Below are positions 1-7,857 of a DNA stretch of 22,500 nt, piece by piece (positions within the stretch are counted from its first letter, which is position 1; every line of letters begins with the position of its first letter). The DNA is taken from positions 1 to 22,500 of the forward strand of contig CAUYUJ010014200.1 of the NCBI GenBank assembly GCA_963575745.1. Reading direction: 5' to 3'. The position numbers and the translations under genes are program-made. The stretch is from Prorocentrum cordatum (Eukaryota > Sar > Dinophyceae > Prorocentrales > Prorocentraceae). The notes beneath the pieces were generated by a model. That model was not told where the DNA came from. It worked only from the letters and a program-made list of their open reading frames with translations, and did not search any database.

Positions 1-879
1 GGCGGCACGGGCGGCAAGGGGGGCAAGTCAGTGAAGAGCTTCCTGGAGCAGGCCCTGGCAGCCGCCACCGACTCCACGCTCAAGGTGGACCTCCAGGCGC
101 AGCTGGACAAGCTCGCCAAGGAGGAGAGCGGGCGGGAGGCCGCCAGGATCACGCCCGCGGAGGCCCTGCGCAGGGCCGATGGGGCGTGGAGGAACGCGGA
201 GCACCTCCACAGCCAGGCGGTTAGCAATGTCATTCGCCTCCGCAGCAATCTGGCAGCTGCGGAGGCGAAAGAGAGGGCGGCAGCCATCCACTTGGCCGAG
301 ACCACCGAGGCCAAGCGAGCAGCAGCCACGGCCTTGGCTAAGGCCGAAGGGGTCACCGAGGCCAAGCCTAGCCCCGACGGCGAGAAGAAGATCATCACGC
401 TGGAGTGGGACGACAGCTTCTTCACGAACCTGGCGGCGCTGGACGCCACGGACGCGGAGAAGAAGGCCCTAGAGGAACTCCGAGGCCAGTTGCAGGGCGC
501 CAAGGAGACCCTCACGGGCAAGGAGGCCGAGATCCAGAAGTGGTTGGAGGCCATGCAGCAGCATCGGCACACCATCGAGGAGCGGGCGAAGAAGAAGAGA
601 CGCGCGCCTACTGACGGCGCACCTGAGGAGGCGGCCACAGCGGCGGCTGGCGGCGGGGGCCAGGGGGCCCCTCCTGCGGCGGCGGCATCGGCGGCGGGGA
701 CCACCCCAGGCGGCGGCGGCGGCGCGGCGGCGGCAGCTGACCCCTCAGACGCCGTTAAGGCGGAGGCGGAGAGGCTGTCCGCGGCCAAGTTCCTGGCGCA
801 GCAGGCGGCGACGAAGGCGAAGGGCAAGGGCACCGCCAGTGGTGAGGCCGCTGGGGCGCCTGCAGATCCCTCAGCTTGA
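1..879 (+). CDS. LINE ORF1, C-terminal part (coiled-coil protein, 5' partial)
   Basis: The frame is open from base 1 and ends at TGA 877-879. The first residues are Gly/Lys-rich, and no ATG is visible near the left edge, so the true start lies upstream; the GTG at 31 is not a credible eukaryotic start. The visible ~290 residues fall into a charged Ala/Glu/Lys/Arg-rich stretch with heptad-like spacing (roughly residues 15-120, again 145-190), probably coiled coil. A short hydrophobic patch around WDDSFF follows the first, and a Gly/Ala-rich low-complexity tail ends the protein. ORF1 proteins of LINEs bind the element RNA and often multimerise through coiled coils; the function here is inferred from position and composition. 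An N-terminal RNA-binding or zinc-finger part may lie upstream. ORF2 begins in the same frame directly after the stop. Confidence 0.75.
   Translation, partial: GGTGGKGGKSVKSFLEQALAAATDSTLKVDLQAQLDKLAKEESGREAARITPAEALRRADGAWRNAEHLHSQAVSNVIRLRSNLAAAEAKERAAAIHLAETTEAKRAAATALAKAEGVTEAKPSPDGEKKIITLEWDDSFFTNLAALDATDAEKKALEELRGQLQGAKETLTGKEAEIQKWLEAMQQHRHTIEERAKKKRRAPTDGAPEEAATAAAGGGGQGAPPAAAASAAGTTPGGGGGAAAAADPSDAVKAEAERLSAAKFLAQQAATKAKGKGTASGEAAGAPADPSA
877..879 (+). promoter_or_regulatory. In-frame TGA separating ORF1 and ORF2 (possible readthrough site)
   Basis: TGA is followed by CGG, so the context is UGA-C, which is known to be a leaky stop context in eukaryotes. ORF1 and ORF2 are in the same frame, and this is the only stop between base 1 and 6250. 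No ATG occurs in this frame between 880 and 1035. Readthrough, stop reassignment or reinitiation are all possible; the sequence alone does not decide. Confidence 0.5.
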
Positions 880-3800
880 CGGTGTCGGACGGGGACCCCT
901 CGGACCCACAAGACCGAGGGGGCAGGCAGTGACGAAGGGGAATGCACTAGGCTATTCTATTCGAACGTCACCTGCCTAACGGACAAGGTGTGGAAGTACG
1001 TACAGGAGCACGTGGGAGCCTACGACCACTGGATCATGACTGAGACTCACATTCACCGCGAGTCGGACGTCAAGAAGTGGACCAAGGCAAGCCGGGCTCT
1101 CAACCTTCGCATGATCATGAATTCGGCTCGCCGCACCTCGAAGGTAGTGTCTAAGGCCAAGGAGGCGCACTCGAACGAGGGAGGAGAGATGTTTTTCTCC
1201 CGCAAGCACTTGCAGAGCCAACAGCTGCCCGAGGCGAGGGCTGCCGCCAAGTACCTCAAGGCGCCGAAGCAGTCGGCGTACGACGGATTCTGCCCAGCGA
1301 TACTGCAGCAGCACAGCTACGCGATCGCGGTGGTCGCCCTGTACGCGCTGCCGTCCATCAAGATGACGGGCAGGAACATCGAGAGATTCAACCGACTCGG
1401 TGGACTACTCCGTTCACTCCGAGTCCCGTGGCTGGTCATCGGCGACTTCAACATGACGCCAGACGAGCTCAAGCGCACGGCCTTCCACAGAGTGACGGGG
1501 GGCCATGTGCGCGTCCCAGCTGGAGTCGAGGGCACATGTGCCCAGAAAAAAGGACCAGACACAATGATCGACTTTGTTTATATGAGCGCTGCCGCGTCCT
1601 CATTCATCCAGAGTCTAGAAGTAGCCAGAAGCGTCCCGTGGAAGCCTCATCTCGGTCTAGCCTTGAGCCTACGAGCTTCGGGCCAGACCCTTAGGACGCG
1701 TGAGATTTCCCTGCCCCCGAAGTTGCCCCAACTCCCGAGGCCTCGGTGTGAGCCCACTCCTGGATCCAAGTCCAGCCAGGCCAGGTCCGTTGCGGCTGTT
1801 ATGCGCCAGGAGGCTCACGCCAAGAGGGTCGCGGGTTTTCAGGAGGCCTTCGGGGATGTTTTGGAGCCCCCCGTGCAACTTGGGACATCGCGTTCCCAGG
1901 TGGCTGAGGAGGCCGATCAGGACCCTGATCTGGACCACGATTTTTTGGCCTTCCCTGAGGAGGAGGAGGAGGACCCCTGGGCCCACGAGTTTAATTTTTG
2001 TACTGACTCACGCCTTGGTAGCGAGCTGTCGTCTGATGGATCGGGTGCGGTCGGCGCATCGGCCGTCGGAGACAAAAAGCTCGACGCAGTCAATGTGAGT
2101 GTCAATTCGTCGGTATGCGAGGCCCAACCCCTTCCCCCCTCGGCGGTTTCAAGTAACCCCCTAGTTAGCAGCAACGTAGGTAGTAGCAGTGTTCAGTTGC
2201 ATCGCCCCGACCCCTCCCAGCAGGATGCCCCCTCGTGCCCCGTGGTCGAAGATGTGCCCGACCCTCCGTTTGAAATTCCTGCGCCCACGTGGGCCGAGGC
2301 TCGACAGCAGGTGGGCTTTCGGTCGGGAGCGGATGCCGTGGCGAGTCTCTCCCCTTTCCTTTCCTCCTCCGTAGCCTTTTCGCTTGAACCTGCTCGGGGA
2401 AAGCTCCTCACGGGGCAGTACGCGACTTGGGTGACGGCGGTCGAGCAGGCTTTCCATACACACCATCATGTCAGGCCCCCTGCTGGGCCCACGCGCGCCG
2501 TGGGGCCCAGGATCCATGAGAAGCCCATGAGGGTCACTGCCCATGTTCGGGAACTCGCCCTTCATGATCAACGTAGCCAGTGGTGGACGCGCGTCCACGC
2601 GGTGCTCGCTGGAGTCCTCAGGCACCAGTGCAGGGACAACGGCCAGCGCCAGCAGCAGGAGTACGGCAAGGCTAGTACCCTCCTACGGCAGTCCAGGCCT
2701 GAAGGGGTGCACAACCTATTGAATGCGGGTCGCGAGGCCCCGTGGGGCCAGTGGCCGGCAGTTCTCGGTGACCCGAGTCGGTTGTCGACCCCAGTGCTGG
2801 AGAACTATGTCATTGCAGCGAAGCGTGTGGCCAGCAGGGCTCAGCGCGCGGCAGTTCACGAGTCGATCTCCAACTTTAAGACCTTTGTGATGCAGCCAGA
2901 GGCCGTGGGCATCCTCCACAAGTCGCTGAAGGCGAACCCACTACCGCCGAGTGAGCTGGAGGTGGGGGATCGCACCCTCGTTCATCCAGCCGACATCATG
3001 GAGCATAAAGCGGTGACCTTCAAGCGGATGTGGGCTCCACGGCCCCCTGACGTCAGCGAGATAACGGAAGTGTTTCGACTCATTCGAGAAGCGGCCCAGG
3101 GTGATGATCTTCCTGAGCTTACCCCAGACCTGGTCTACGCCAGCGCCAAGGCCATGAAGGCTAAGGCAGGGCTGGGGGTGGATGTTCTGAGCCCAGTCGA
3201 CTTTCAACGCCTCCCTCGTGAGGCCATGGAGGAATTTACAGACATTTTGAAGAATGCAGAAGCCTTGCTCGCTTGGCCAGCTCAGACACAGCTCATCGTG
3301 ATCTTCTTGACTCCCAAGAAATCCCAGGGCGACAGAGGCATAGGTATGATACCTATGATAGGCCGCCTTTGGTCCCACGTTCGGGAACCTATAGTTAAGC
3401 AATGGAGCAAAGATGAAGAACAGGCATGGGATGCCGCAGTTGCTGGGAACAGTTGTTTACGCGAAGCATATCTTCATGCCATTGATGAAGAGGTAGCGCA
3501 CTGGATGCGAATGGAATTTGGTCAAGGACTGCTTGACGTTCAGGAATTTTATGATTCAATACCTTGGCTTCCCCTCGCGAGGGCGGCCTTGAGGCTCCAT
3601 TTCCCACCAGTCATTTTATATTTGGAGCTCCTCCAGTGCATCACGATGCGGACATTATCCCAGGAGGGAGCAGTGTGCACCCCCTTCGAGCCCTGCCAGT
3701 CAGTCATCCAGGGGCTGCGAGGGGGAACCAGATTCGCCAAGATCCTCACCCACTTCGTGATGCAGGTGGTGGTTACGGCGACACCCAGGATGAACCACCG

Positions 3801-6252
3801 CGTTTGGATAGACGATATCTGCCAGAAGATCACGGGCTCACGCCAGGCAGTAAGGGCTAACCTCATACGCGGAGTTGTGAAGGCGGGCCAAGAGCTTGCC
3901 AAGGCAGGCCTCAACTTGGCCAAGAAGTCAGTCGTCATGTGCACGAACGCCGCTGACGCTCGTGCTGTAGCCCGGGCTGCCAAGCTCAAGGGTTTCCCAG
4001 TCAGGGCTCTGGCGCAATCGCCGTACCTGGGGGTGGACTTCAGCTGCGGCAAGCAGGGCCGTGCTACCAGGACGCAGAGACAGATCAAACACGGAGCGAT
4101 GAACGAGAAGGTGAAGAGATTCAGCCGAGCTACTCGGCGGTACGGGATCACGACGCGGCTGGAGCGCAACGGCTGCCAACCTGCGGGCTCCTACGGCTTC
4201 GAGGTGCACGGGATGTTCGGCCACCAGCTGACCACCCACCGCCGTCGACTCGGTCAGATCTGCGCAGCTGCTACTAGAGGCCGCTGCCTCACTACCCTTC
4301 TGGACCTGAGAGCGCCAGGAGGGGACCCTGCAGTGGCGATGCCAGCCAGGACCGTGGACATGTGGCTTAGCGTCTGGCAGCAACAGCCAGGTCTGCGCCA
4401 GCGAGTACGACAAGTCTGGCATCATGTCCGAGACCATCTGTCACAGCTGGACCCTCAACATCAGGTGCGTGCAGTTCGTGGCCCTGTGTCTGCAGTAATC
4501 CTCACCCTCCTCCGCATCAATTGGAACCCTGAGGATGTGGACACGTGGTCGTACACCACGCCCACGGGGTCGGAGGAATGGCAATTTCCAGACGCCATAT
4601 ATACGGGCAATAAGTTTCTGGACACACACCGTGAATTGTTGAAGGATGTACGTCAGTCGGCAGCCCAGGTGGTGTGGACCACGGCTGCCAAACACTATTG
4701 CGGAGGTGGAGTCGAGTATGGAGTTGACAATCGGTCATTTCGGCTGTTGCTCAAACAAGTTGGGCAACTCCCTCACGGTGTGCGCCTCACCGAGTTGCTG
4801 ATCAATATTGCTACAGGTGGATATTGGACGCGACAGAGGCGCTATGATGAATTGAAGGGTTATAAGGGCAGCAACATGTGTGACCGCTGCCGAGAGGCAC
4901 CAGAAACGGCCAAGCACAGATTCTGGCAGTGCAGCAAGAACGTGTCGGCCACGCCCTATACTCGCTCAGAGTCTTTGGTTTCAGCCGCGATGGCCCAGAC
5001 GGACGCCACCGAGTGCTTCTGGCCACGCGGGTTGCTACCGAGCCAGTGGACCCAGACCCCGCCCCCACCGAAGGACACGGTCCTGGAGTTCACGGGCATC
5101 AGCGAGCTCCCCGAAGGGATCTTCGGGGCGGGGAGCGCTGAGTCACCAGTCGAGATATTCGGTGACGCCAGTGGGGGACCAGATGCGAGCATCAGTGATT
5201 TCATGCGGATCGGAGTTGCCATAGTATGTGTGGCCAGCCTGCTGCCCGAGATCAACCTACATGGTGCAGTTTTCGGCCAGCTTGGTGGCCCGCGCCAAGT
5301 GGTGGCGAGAGGGGAGCTCTACTCCCTGTACCTCGCGCTCTGGTGCACGACCAGGTACCTCACCTACGTGACGGACTGCGAGTACGTTGCGGCGGGCTGG
5401 TACTCCCAAGCCTACCTGAACCCAGCAGGCGAGGACGCCGACCTATGGAAGCTCATCGGGGACCTGATGAGCTCACGCCGCCACGCCGAGGTGACGGTAC
5501 TCTGGACGCCGTCCCACAGCACGGCTCAGGACGTTGCCGCCCAGAAGGTGAACAGGTACCTTGTCATCGGCAACCTGCTCGCCGACGAGTTCGCGGGCTG
5601 TGCAGCGGCCAGAGCCAGGCTGCCCGCCGAGGTCCGCCAACCCATCCTGCTGGCTGAGCGGAGGGCGTACCTCGTCCGCTTGAGGCTCCTCCGAGCCACG
5701 CTTGATAGCATGGCAGCCAGCCAGGAGGCTGAGAGAATGGAAAAGGATGCCACCCGAGGCCCTGGGGGCCCTTCTGAGGTCCCGCCTCCTCCCGATCCTC
5801 CTCCTCCTCCGCCTCCCTCAGCTGCTGCTGTTGCTGCCCTCATGTCCAGGCACCGTCTGGCCGACTGCGGCCGACGTTGCCTCTCCTGTTTCTGTTCTGC
5901 ATCCCTCGCTACCGCTCAGGAATTCGTCGAATCTGAATGTCCTAGGCTGTACAATGTCGATGGGGTTGTGTTTTCGCCTTTAAAGGGGTCGCGAGTTCAT
6001 ATCGCGGGGGGTTGGGCCCACACTACGCATACCCTGAATGTTCACCCGACCCTTCAGATCTGGTTTTGCACAGAGTGTGGGGGTATCGCGGATAAGGCTC
6101 TGCGATCTCTTAAGGGCCCCTGTAGTAAGAGGAAGTCCGCCACGGGGCAAGAGTACCTTGACAGAATTGCACGGGGGTTACACCCCAAAGTTCTGAGCCG
6201 AGCTGAGCAAGCTACTCGGCGTTCGAATGCTCGTCTGTCCAGGCCTTCCTAA
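880..6252 (+). CDS. LINE ORF2: APE endonuclease, reverse transcriptase, zinc finger, RNase H
   Basis: Residues are counted from codon 988. The endonuclease core starts before that: FYSNVTCL is encoded at 955-978. It continues with TETH (Glu19), GDFN (152-155), DFVYMS (195) and a PHLGL histidine (221). Reverse transcriptase motifs follow: GVDVLSP (730), the VIFLTPKK block (771), motif A DVQEFYD (Asp850, Asp856), motif B QGLRGG (908) and motif C WIDD (Asp942, Asp943). A zf-RVT-like C-x2-C-x8-H-x4-C lies at 1298-1315. RNase H shows Asp1393, Glu1443, Asp1463, His1510 and Asp1533. After a Pro-rich stretch, a C-terminal Cys/His cluster includes CTEC (1694-1697). The product would nick target DNA and prime cDNA synthesis there. 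The frame is open from 880; the first ATG is 1036, inside the endonuclease fold, so the start is unresolved. No frame break is seen. Confidence 0.93.
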   Translation, partial: RCRTGTPRTHKTEGAGSDEGECTRLFYSNVTCLTDKVWKYVQEHVGAYDHWIMTETHIHRESDVKKWTKASRALNLRMIMNSARRTSKVVSKAKEAHSNEGGEMFFSRKHLQSQQLPEARAAAKYLKAPKQSAYDGFCPAILQQHSYAIAVVALYALPSIKMTGRNIERFNRLGGLLRSLRVPWLVIGDFNMTPDELKRTAFHRVTGGHVRVPAGVEGTCAQKKGPDTMIDFVYMSAAASSFIQSLEVARSVPWKPHLGLALSLRASGQTLRTREISLPPKLPQLPRPRCEPTPGSKSSQARSVAAVMRQEAHAKRVAGFQEAFGDVLEPPVQLGTSRSQVAEEADQDPDLDHDFLAFPEEEEEDPWAHEFNFCTDSRLGSELSSDGSGAVGASAVGDKKLDAVNVSVNSSVCEAQPLPPSAVSSNPLVSSNVGSSSVQLHRPDPSQQDAPSCPVVEDVPDPPFEIPAPTWAEARQQVGFRSGADAVASLSPFLSSSVAFSLEPARGKLLTGQYATWVTAVEQAFHTHHHVRPPAGPTRAVGPRIHEKPMRVTAHVRELALHDQRSQWWTRVHAVLAGVLRHQCRDNGQRQQQEYGKASTLLRQSRPEGVHNLLNAGREAPWGQWPAVLGDPSRLSTPVLENYVIAAKRVASRAQRAAVHESISNFKTFVMQPEAVGILHKSLKANPLPPSELEVGDRTLVHPADIMEHKAVTFKRMWAPRPPDVSEITEVFRLIREAAQGDDLPELTPDLVYASAKAMKAKAGLGVDVLSPVDFQRLPREAMEEFTDILKNAEALLAWPAQTQLIVIFLTPKKSQGDRGIGMIPMIGRLWSHVREPIVKQWSKDEEQAWDAAVAGNSCLREAYLHAIDEEVAHWMRMEFGQGLLDVQEFYDSIPWLPLARAALRLHFPPVILYLELLQCITMRTLSQEGAVCTPFEPCQSVIQGLRGGTRFAKILTHFVMQVVVTATPRMNHRVWIDDICQKITGSRQAVRANLIRGVVKAGQELAKAGLNLAKKSVVMCTNAADARAVARAAKLKGFPVRALAQSPYLGVDFSCGKQGRATRTQRQIKHGAMNEKVKRFSRATRRYGITTRLERNGCQPAGSYGFEVHGMFGHQLTTHRRRLGQICAAATRGRCLTTLLDLRAPGGDPAVAMPARTVDMWLSVWQQQPGLRQRVRQVWHHVRDHLSQLDPQHQVRAVRGPVSAVILTLLRINWNPEDVDTWSYTTPTGSEEWQFPDAIYTGNKFLDTHRELLKDVRQSAAQVVWTTAAKHYCGGGVEYGVDNRSFRLLLKQVGQLPHGVRLTELLINIATGGYWTRQRRYDELKGYKGSNMCDRCREAPETAKHRFWQCSKNVSATPYTRSESLVSAAMAQTDATECFWPRGLLPSQWTQTPPPPKDTVLEFTGISELPEGIFGAGSAESPVEIFGDASGGPDASISDFMRIGVAIVCVASLLPEINLHGAVFGQLGGPRQVVARGELYSLYLALWCTTRYLTYVTDCEYVAAGWYSQAYLNPAGEDADLWKLIGDLMSSRRHAEVTVLWTPSHSTAQDVAAQKVNRYLVIGNLLADEFAGCAAARARLPAEVRQPILLAERRAYLVRLRLLRATLDSMAASQEAERMEKDATRGPGGPSEVPPPPDPPPPPPPSAAAVAALMSRHRLADCGRRCLSCFCSASLATAQEFVESECPRLYNVDGVVFSPLKGSRVHIAGGWAHTTHTLNVHPTLQIWFCTECGGIADKALRSLKGPCSKRKSATGQEYLDRIARGLHPKVLSRAEQATRRSNARLSRPS

Positions 6253-6277
6253 GATTCGAACCTGCTGCGCAGCGGAG
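6253..6277 (+). other. Very short LINE 3' UTR with a small palindrome
   Basis: Only about 25 bases lie between the ORF2 stop and the ACTCC tail. They contain the 10-base palindrome GCTGCGCAGC (6264-6273). On the minus strand there is also a match to 10 of 11 bases of the tRNA B-box consensus, next to the stop. No tRNA could be folded around it. Confidence 0.5.
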
Positions 6278-6310
6278 TCCACTCCACTCCACTCCACTCC
6301 ACTCCACTCC
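6278..6310 (+). repeat. (ACTCC)n pentanucleotide tail of the LINE
   Basis: Six perfect ACTCC units run from 6281 to 6310, preceded by the partial unit TCC. Position directly after the LINE 3' UTR suggests the element ends in a simple repeat rather than poly(A), as several LINE clades do. Confidence 0.85.
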
Positions 6311-6335
6311 ACACCCCTCCCCACCACCCCCTCTT

Positions 6336-6530
6336 TCGACTACACGTTAGAGTGGCCGCTCGCCAGAGTGACCTCTGGTACGGCCCGCTGGGGCCCCCCG
6401 AATGCCCACCAATGCGATGCGATGGTGGTGTCTTGCGCGCTTGTGTCTGGTCCCCCCGTGGGCCCCCCCAGAGAGCCGCGAACGCCAAGGGTCACTCTCA
6501 CCCAGGGCCAGCCTTGCTCAGGAGTGAAAG
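6336..6530. mobile_element. MITE-like repeat E, copy 1
   Basis: This ~195-bp segment aligns with 14776-14959. Both begin TCGACTAC, contain AGAGTGACC near the left (6365-6373) and its inverse GGTCACTCT near the right (6490-6498), and carry C/T-ACCCAGGG just after it. No coding content. The outer right inverted repeat is more degraded here than in copy 2. Confidence 0.6.
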
Positions 6531-6690
6531 AAACACACAGACACAATGAATCGGCGATTCCCCAGAAAAAATATTGGAATATATGGGAAGTGGGGGGGAA
6601 GACAGAAACCCAGGAAATCTGGGGAAATATGGGGAATCCTGTTATTTGTTTGTATTTGTGTGTGTGTGTGTGTCTCAGGGCCCCTTCACT
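6526..6690. repeat. Dispersed repeat G, copy 1, with (TG)n
   Basis: It matches 14252-14411: an ACACAG-type start, a shared GATTCCCC, a GGGAAGTGGGGGG block, a TATGGGGAA-type right part and CAGGGCCCC at the right end. GATTCCCC near the left and GGGGAATC near 6632-6639 form an inverted pair. A (TG)n run lies at about 6658-6673. Confidence 0.55.
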
Positions 6691-6751
6691 TGCGCGCGGC
6701 CGATCTGACGAGCCTCCTCCGACGGGGCGCAAGGACGAGGACGAGTGCACC

Positions 6752-6866
6752 CCCGTCCGTCCCAGAACGCTCGCAGAGCGTTCCGGAACGCTCCGAGGCG
6801 GCCGCGGCGCCCGAGACGTCCTCCAGATCCGCGGTATCTCAGAGATTTTCTAGTCATCGTGACGTA
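6752..6866. repeat. Repeat unit U, uninterrupted copy
   Basis: GTCCGTCCCAGA is followed by the palindrome GAGCGTTCCGGAACGCTC (6776-6793), GGCCGCGGCGCCCGAGACG and a right end GTGACGTA. The same unit recurs from about 6947 to 7268, split by an insertion. This copy therefore shows the empty target site. Confidence 0.7.
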
Positions 6867-6942
6867 GAGTCGGGGCGCTGAGGAAGGAACCCTCTTCGTT
6901 GGGGAGGGGCTCGGTGTTCCTTGATTGTTTCAAAGTTTGCCC
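6867..6942. mobile_element. Truncated copy of the TA-flanked MITE T
   Basis: About 76 bases match the left end of the complete element at 20664-20839, from AGTCGGGGCGCTGA to GTTTGCCC, with only a few mismatches. TA precedes it at 6865-6866. The right half is missing: the sequence passes into the second copy of unit U. Confidence 0.65.
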
Positions 6943-6946
6943 AGTC

Positions 6947-7268
6947 CGTCCCAGAGCGCGCTCTCAGAGCGTTCCGGAACGCTCCGAGACGGCCGTGCGG
7001 GCAAGACTTCTGTCTATATATCCTCTGGAGTGTGGAGTTTCTGTCTCTCTTCCCAAGAAAACCCCGAGGCGCACACTGGATGTGGATTCACTTGCCCCCC
7101 AGAGGCTGGATGTTTATCCATATCCAGTGCGCCTCGGCCTTGTGGCGCCGCTTCCAAAATAGTCCAAAAGGCACTGGATATGGACATGCATCTTGTCCGC
7201 AGGCCGCGGCGCCCGAGACGTCCTCCAGATCCGCGGGATCTCCGAGATTTTCGATTCTTCGTGACGTA
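6947..7268. repeat. Repeat unit U, second copy, split by an insertion
   Basis: The left part (6947-6995) repeats 6752-6800 and the right part (7202-7268) repeats the remainder, ending again in GTGACGTA. The 206 bases between are a separate inserted element. Identity to the first copy is high but not complete. Confidence 0.7.
6996..7201. mobile_element. 206-bp MITE-like insertion with GGCCG target duplication
   Basis: The left end is TGCGGGCAAGA (6996-7006). The right end TCTTGTCCGCA (7191-7201) is its inverse with one mismatch. GGCCG occurs immediately on both sides (6991-6995, 7202-7206), while the uninterrupted unit at 6752-6866 has it once. Inside, 7064-7087 and 7116-7137 form a stem around CCGAGGCGCAC. 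There is no coding capacity. Confidence 0.75.
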
Positions 7269-7340
7269 ACTACCCGGATGGTTCCCCACCCTGGCCGATC
7301 TCGGAGGCCTTCCCCCCCTCCCAGCTACAGTGGAGGCCGG

Positions 7341-7503
7341 CCCACAAGAAACCTTCCACAAGATGCCCAACCCTGAGGCCCCAGGACGTCCATTGATTTT
7401 TTGCGTGGGAACGTCACGCTTTCCATCGCACAACCACCGAAGCCCAAGAAACCCAGGGCACCCTGGAGGCAAGCAGGATGTTCCTTGACATGGGTCTCCA
7501 CAG
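7341..7503 (+). repeat. Dispersed repeat D, plus copy
   Basis: About 160 bases match the reverse complement of 12954-13120. Shared landmarks include CTTCCACAAGA, CCCCAGGACGTCCAT, CACCCTGGAGGCAAGC and CATGGGTCTCCAC. Identity looks like roughly 80 percent. There are no clear terminal repeats. Confidence 0.65.
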
Positions 7504-7557
7504 TACCCCCTCGTGCGCGCCGCCAAGGAGTGGGGCACGCTGACTGTTTCCATCACA
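7504..7557 (+). pseudogene. Partial duplicate of the KH-gene exon start
   Basis: Both the intron end and the exon start at 7693-7741 are repeated here. An AG acceptor at 7526-7527 is followed by codons for EWGTLTVSI, against EWGTLMVFI in the better exon. After about nine codons the similarity stops and an A-rich run follows. It may be an eroded ancestral exon or a tandem duplication. No donor is evident. Confidence 0.5.
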
Positions 7558-7713
7558 AAAAATCACAACTGGAGCCGCGGACCCCATCGCTCTGCCTCAT
7601 TTTTCGAGCTGGATCGATCTGTGAGGGTCCTGGGGCCCGACGTTGAGCGAAAACGCCCGTTGCAAAAAAAATGCAACAGCAGGATCTCGGGGTACTCCCT
7701 TGCGCGCGCCCAG

Positions 7714-7815
7714 GAGTGGGGCACGCTGATGGTCTTCATCGACAACGACCTCTCGCGCGCCCAGCGGCTCGCCATCTTCGGGAGCGTGCGCGGCCGCCGC
7801 GGCTCGGAGCTCAAG
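7714..7815 (+). CDS. KH-domain-type protein, internal exon 1 of 4 visible
   Basis: The AG acceptor at 7712-7713 opens 34 codons in phase 0, from EWGTLMVFID through RLAIFGSVRGRRG to SELK. The exon ends at AAG, followed by GC (7816-7817), a donor type reported as common in dinoflagellates. Its last residues, GSELK, join without a phase break to VLSAVETK of the next block 3.1 kb away. From memory (not checked), dinoflagellate predicted proteins carry this order of motifs: EWGTLM, LxIFG, RGRRGxELK, SAVExK. Third positions are mostly G or C, as in coding DNA of such genomes. Upstream exons, expected to precede EWGTL, were not found before the LINE. A frame extending past 7815 into the heptamer satellite is open, but I judge it non-coding. 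Confidence 0.6.
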
Positions 7816-7857
7816 GCGCGCGGCCCCCTCGGCCGCGGCTCGCCGCCAGGGGACGGC

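Larger units (their letters stand above)
1..6310 (+). mobile_element. Non-LTR (LINE-type) retrotransposon, 5' part outside the window
   Basis: Two reading frames in the classic LINE order lie on the plus strand: a coiled-coil ORF1 end, then an ORF2 with endonuclease, reverse transcriptase, zinc finger and RNase H. The element ends about 25 bases after the ORF2 stop in six perfect ACTCC units. No stop or frameshift breaks ORF2, so this copy could be recent. The 5' end and any target-site duplication lie outside the window, so insertion boundaries cannot be checked. It shares orientation with the KH exons downstream and may sit in an intron of, or upstream of, that gene. Domain content resembles APE-type LINEs with a C-terminal RNase H (I/L1-like clades); I cannot assign a clade without a tree. 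Confidence 0.9.

Noticed and set aside
988-990. GTG as the start codon of ORF2 (and GTG at 31 for ORF1)
   Set aside because: GTG starts are a prokaryotic convention; homology of the endonuclease begins upstream of 988.
6250-6263. tRNA B-box-like GGTTCGAATCT on the minus strand
   Set aside because: No A-box at the right distance and no cloverleaf; the upstream side is the ACTCC repeat.
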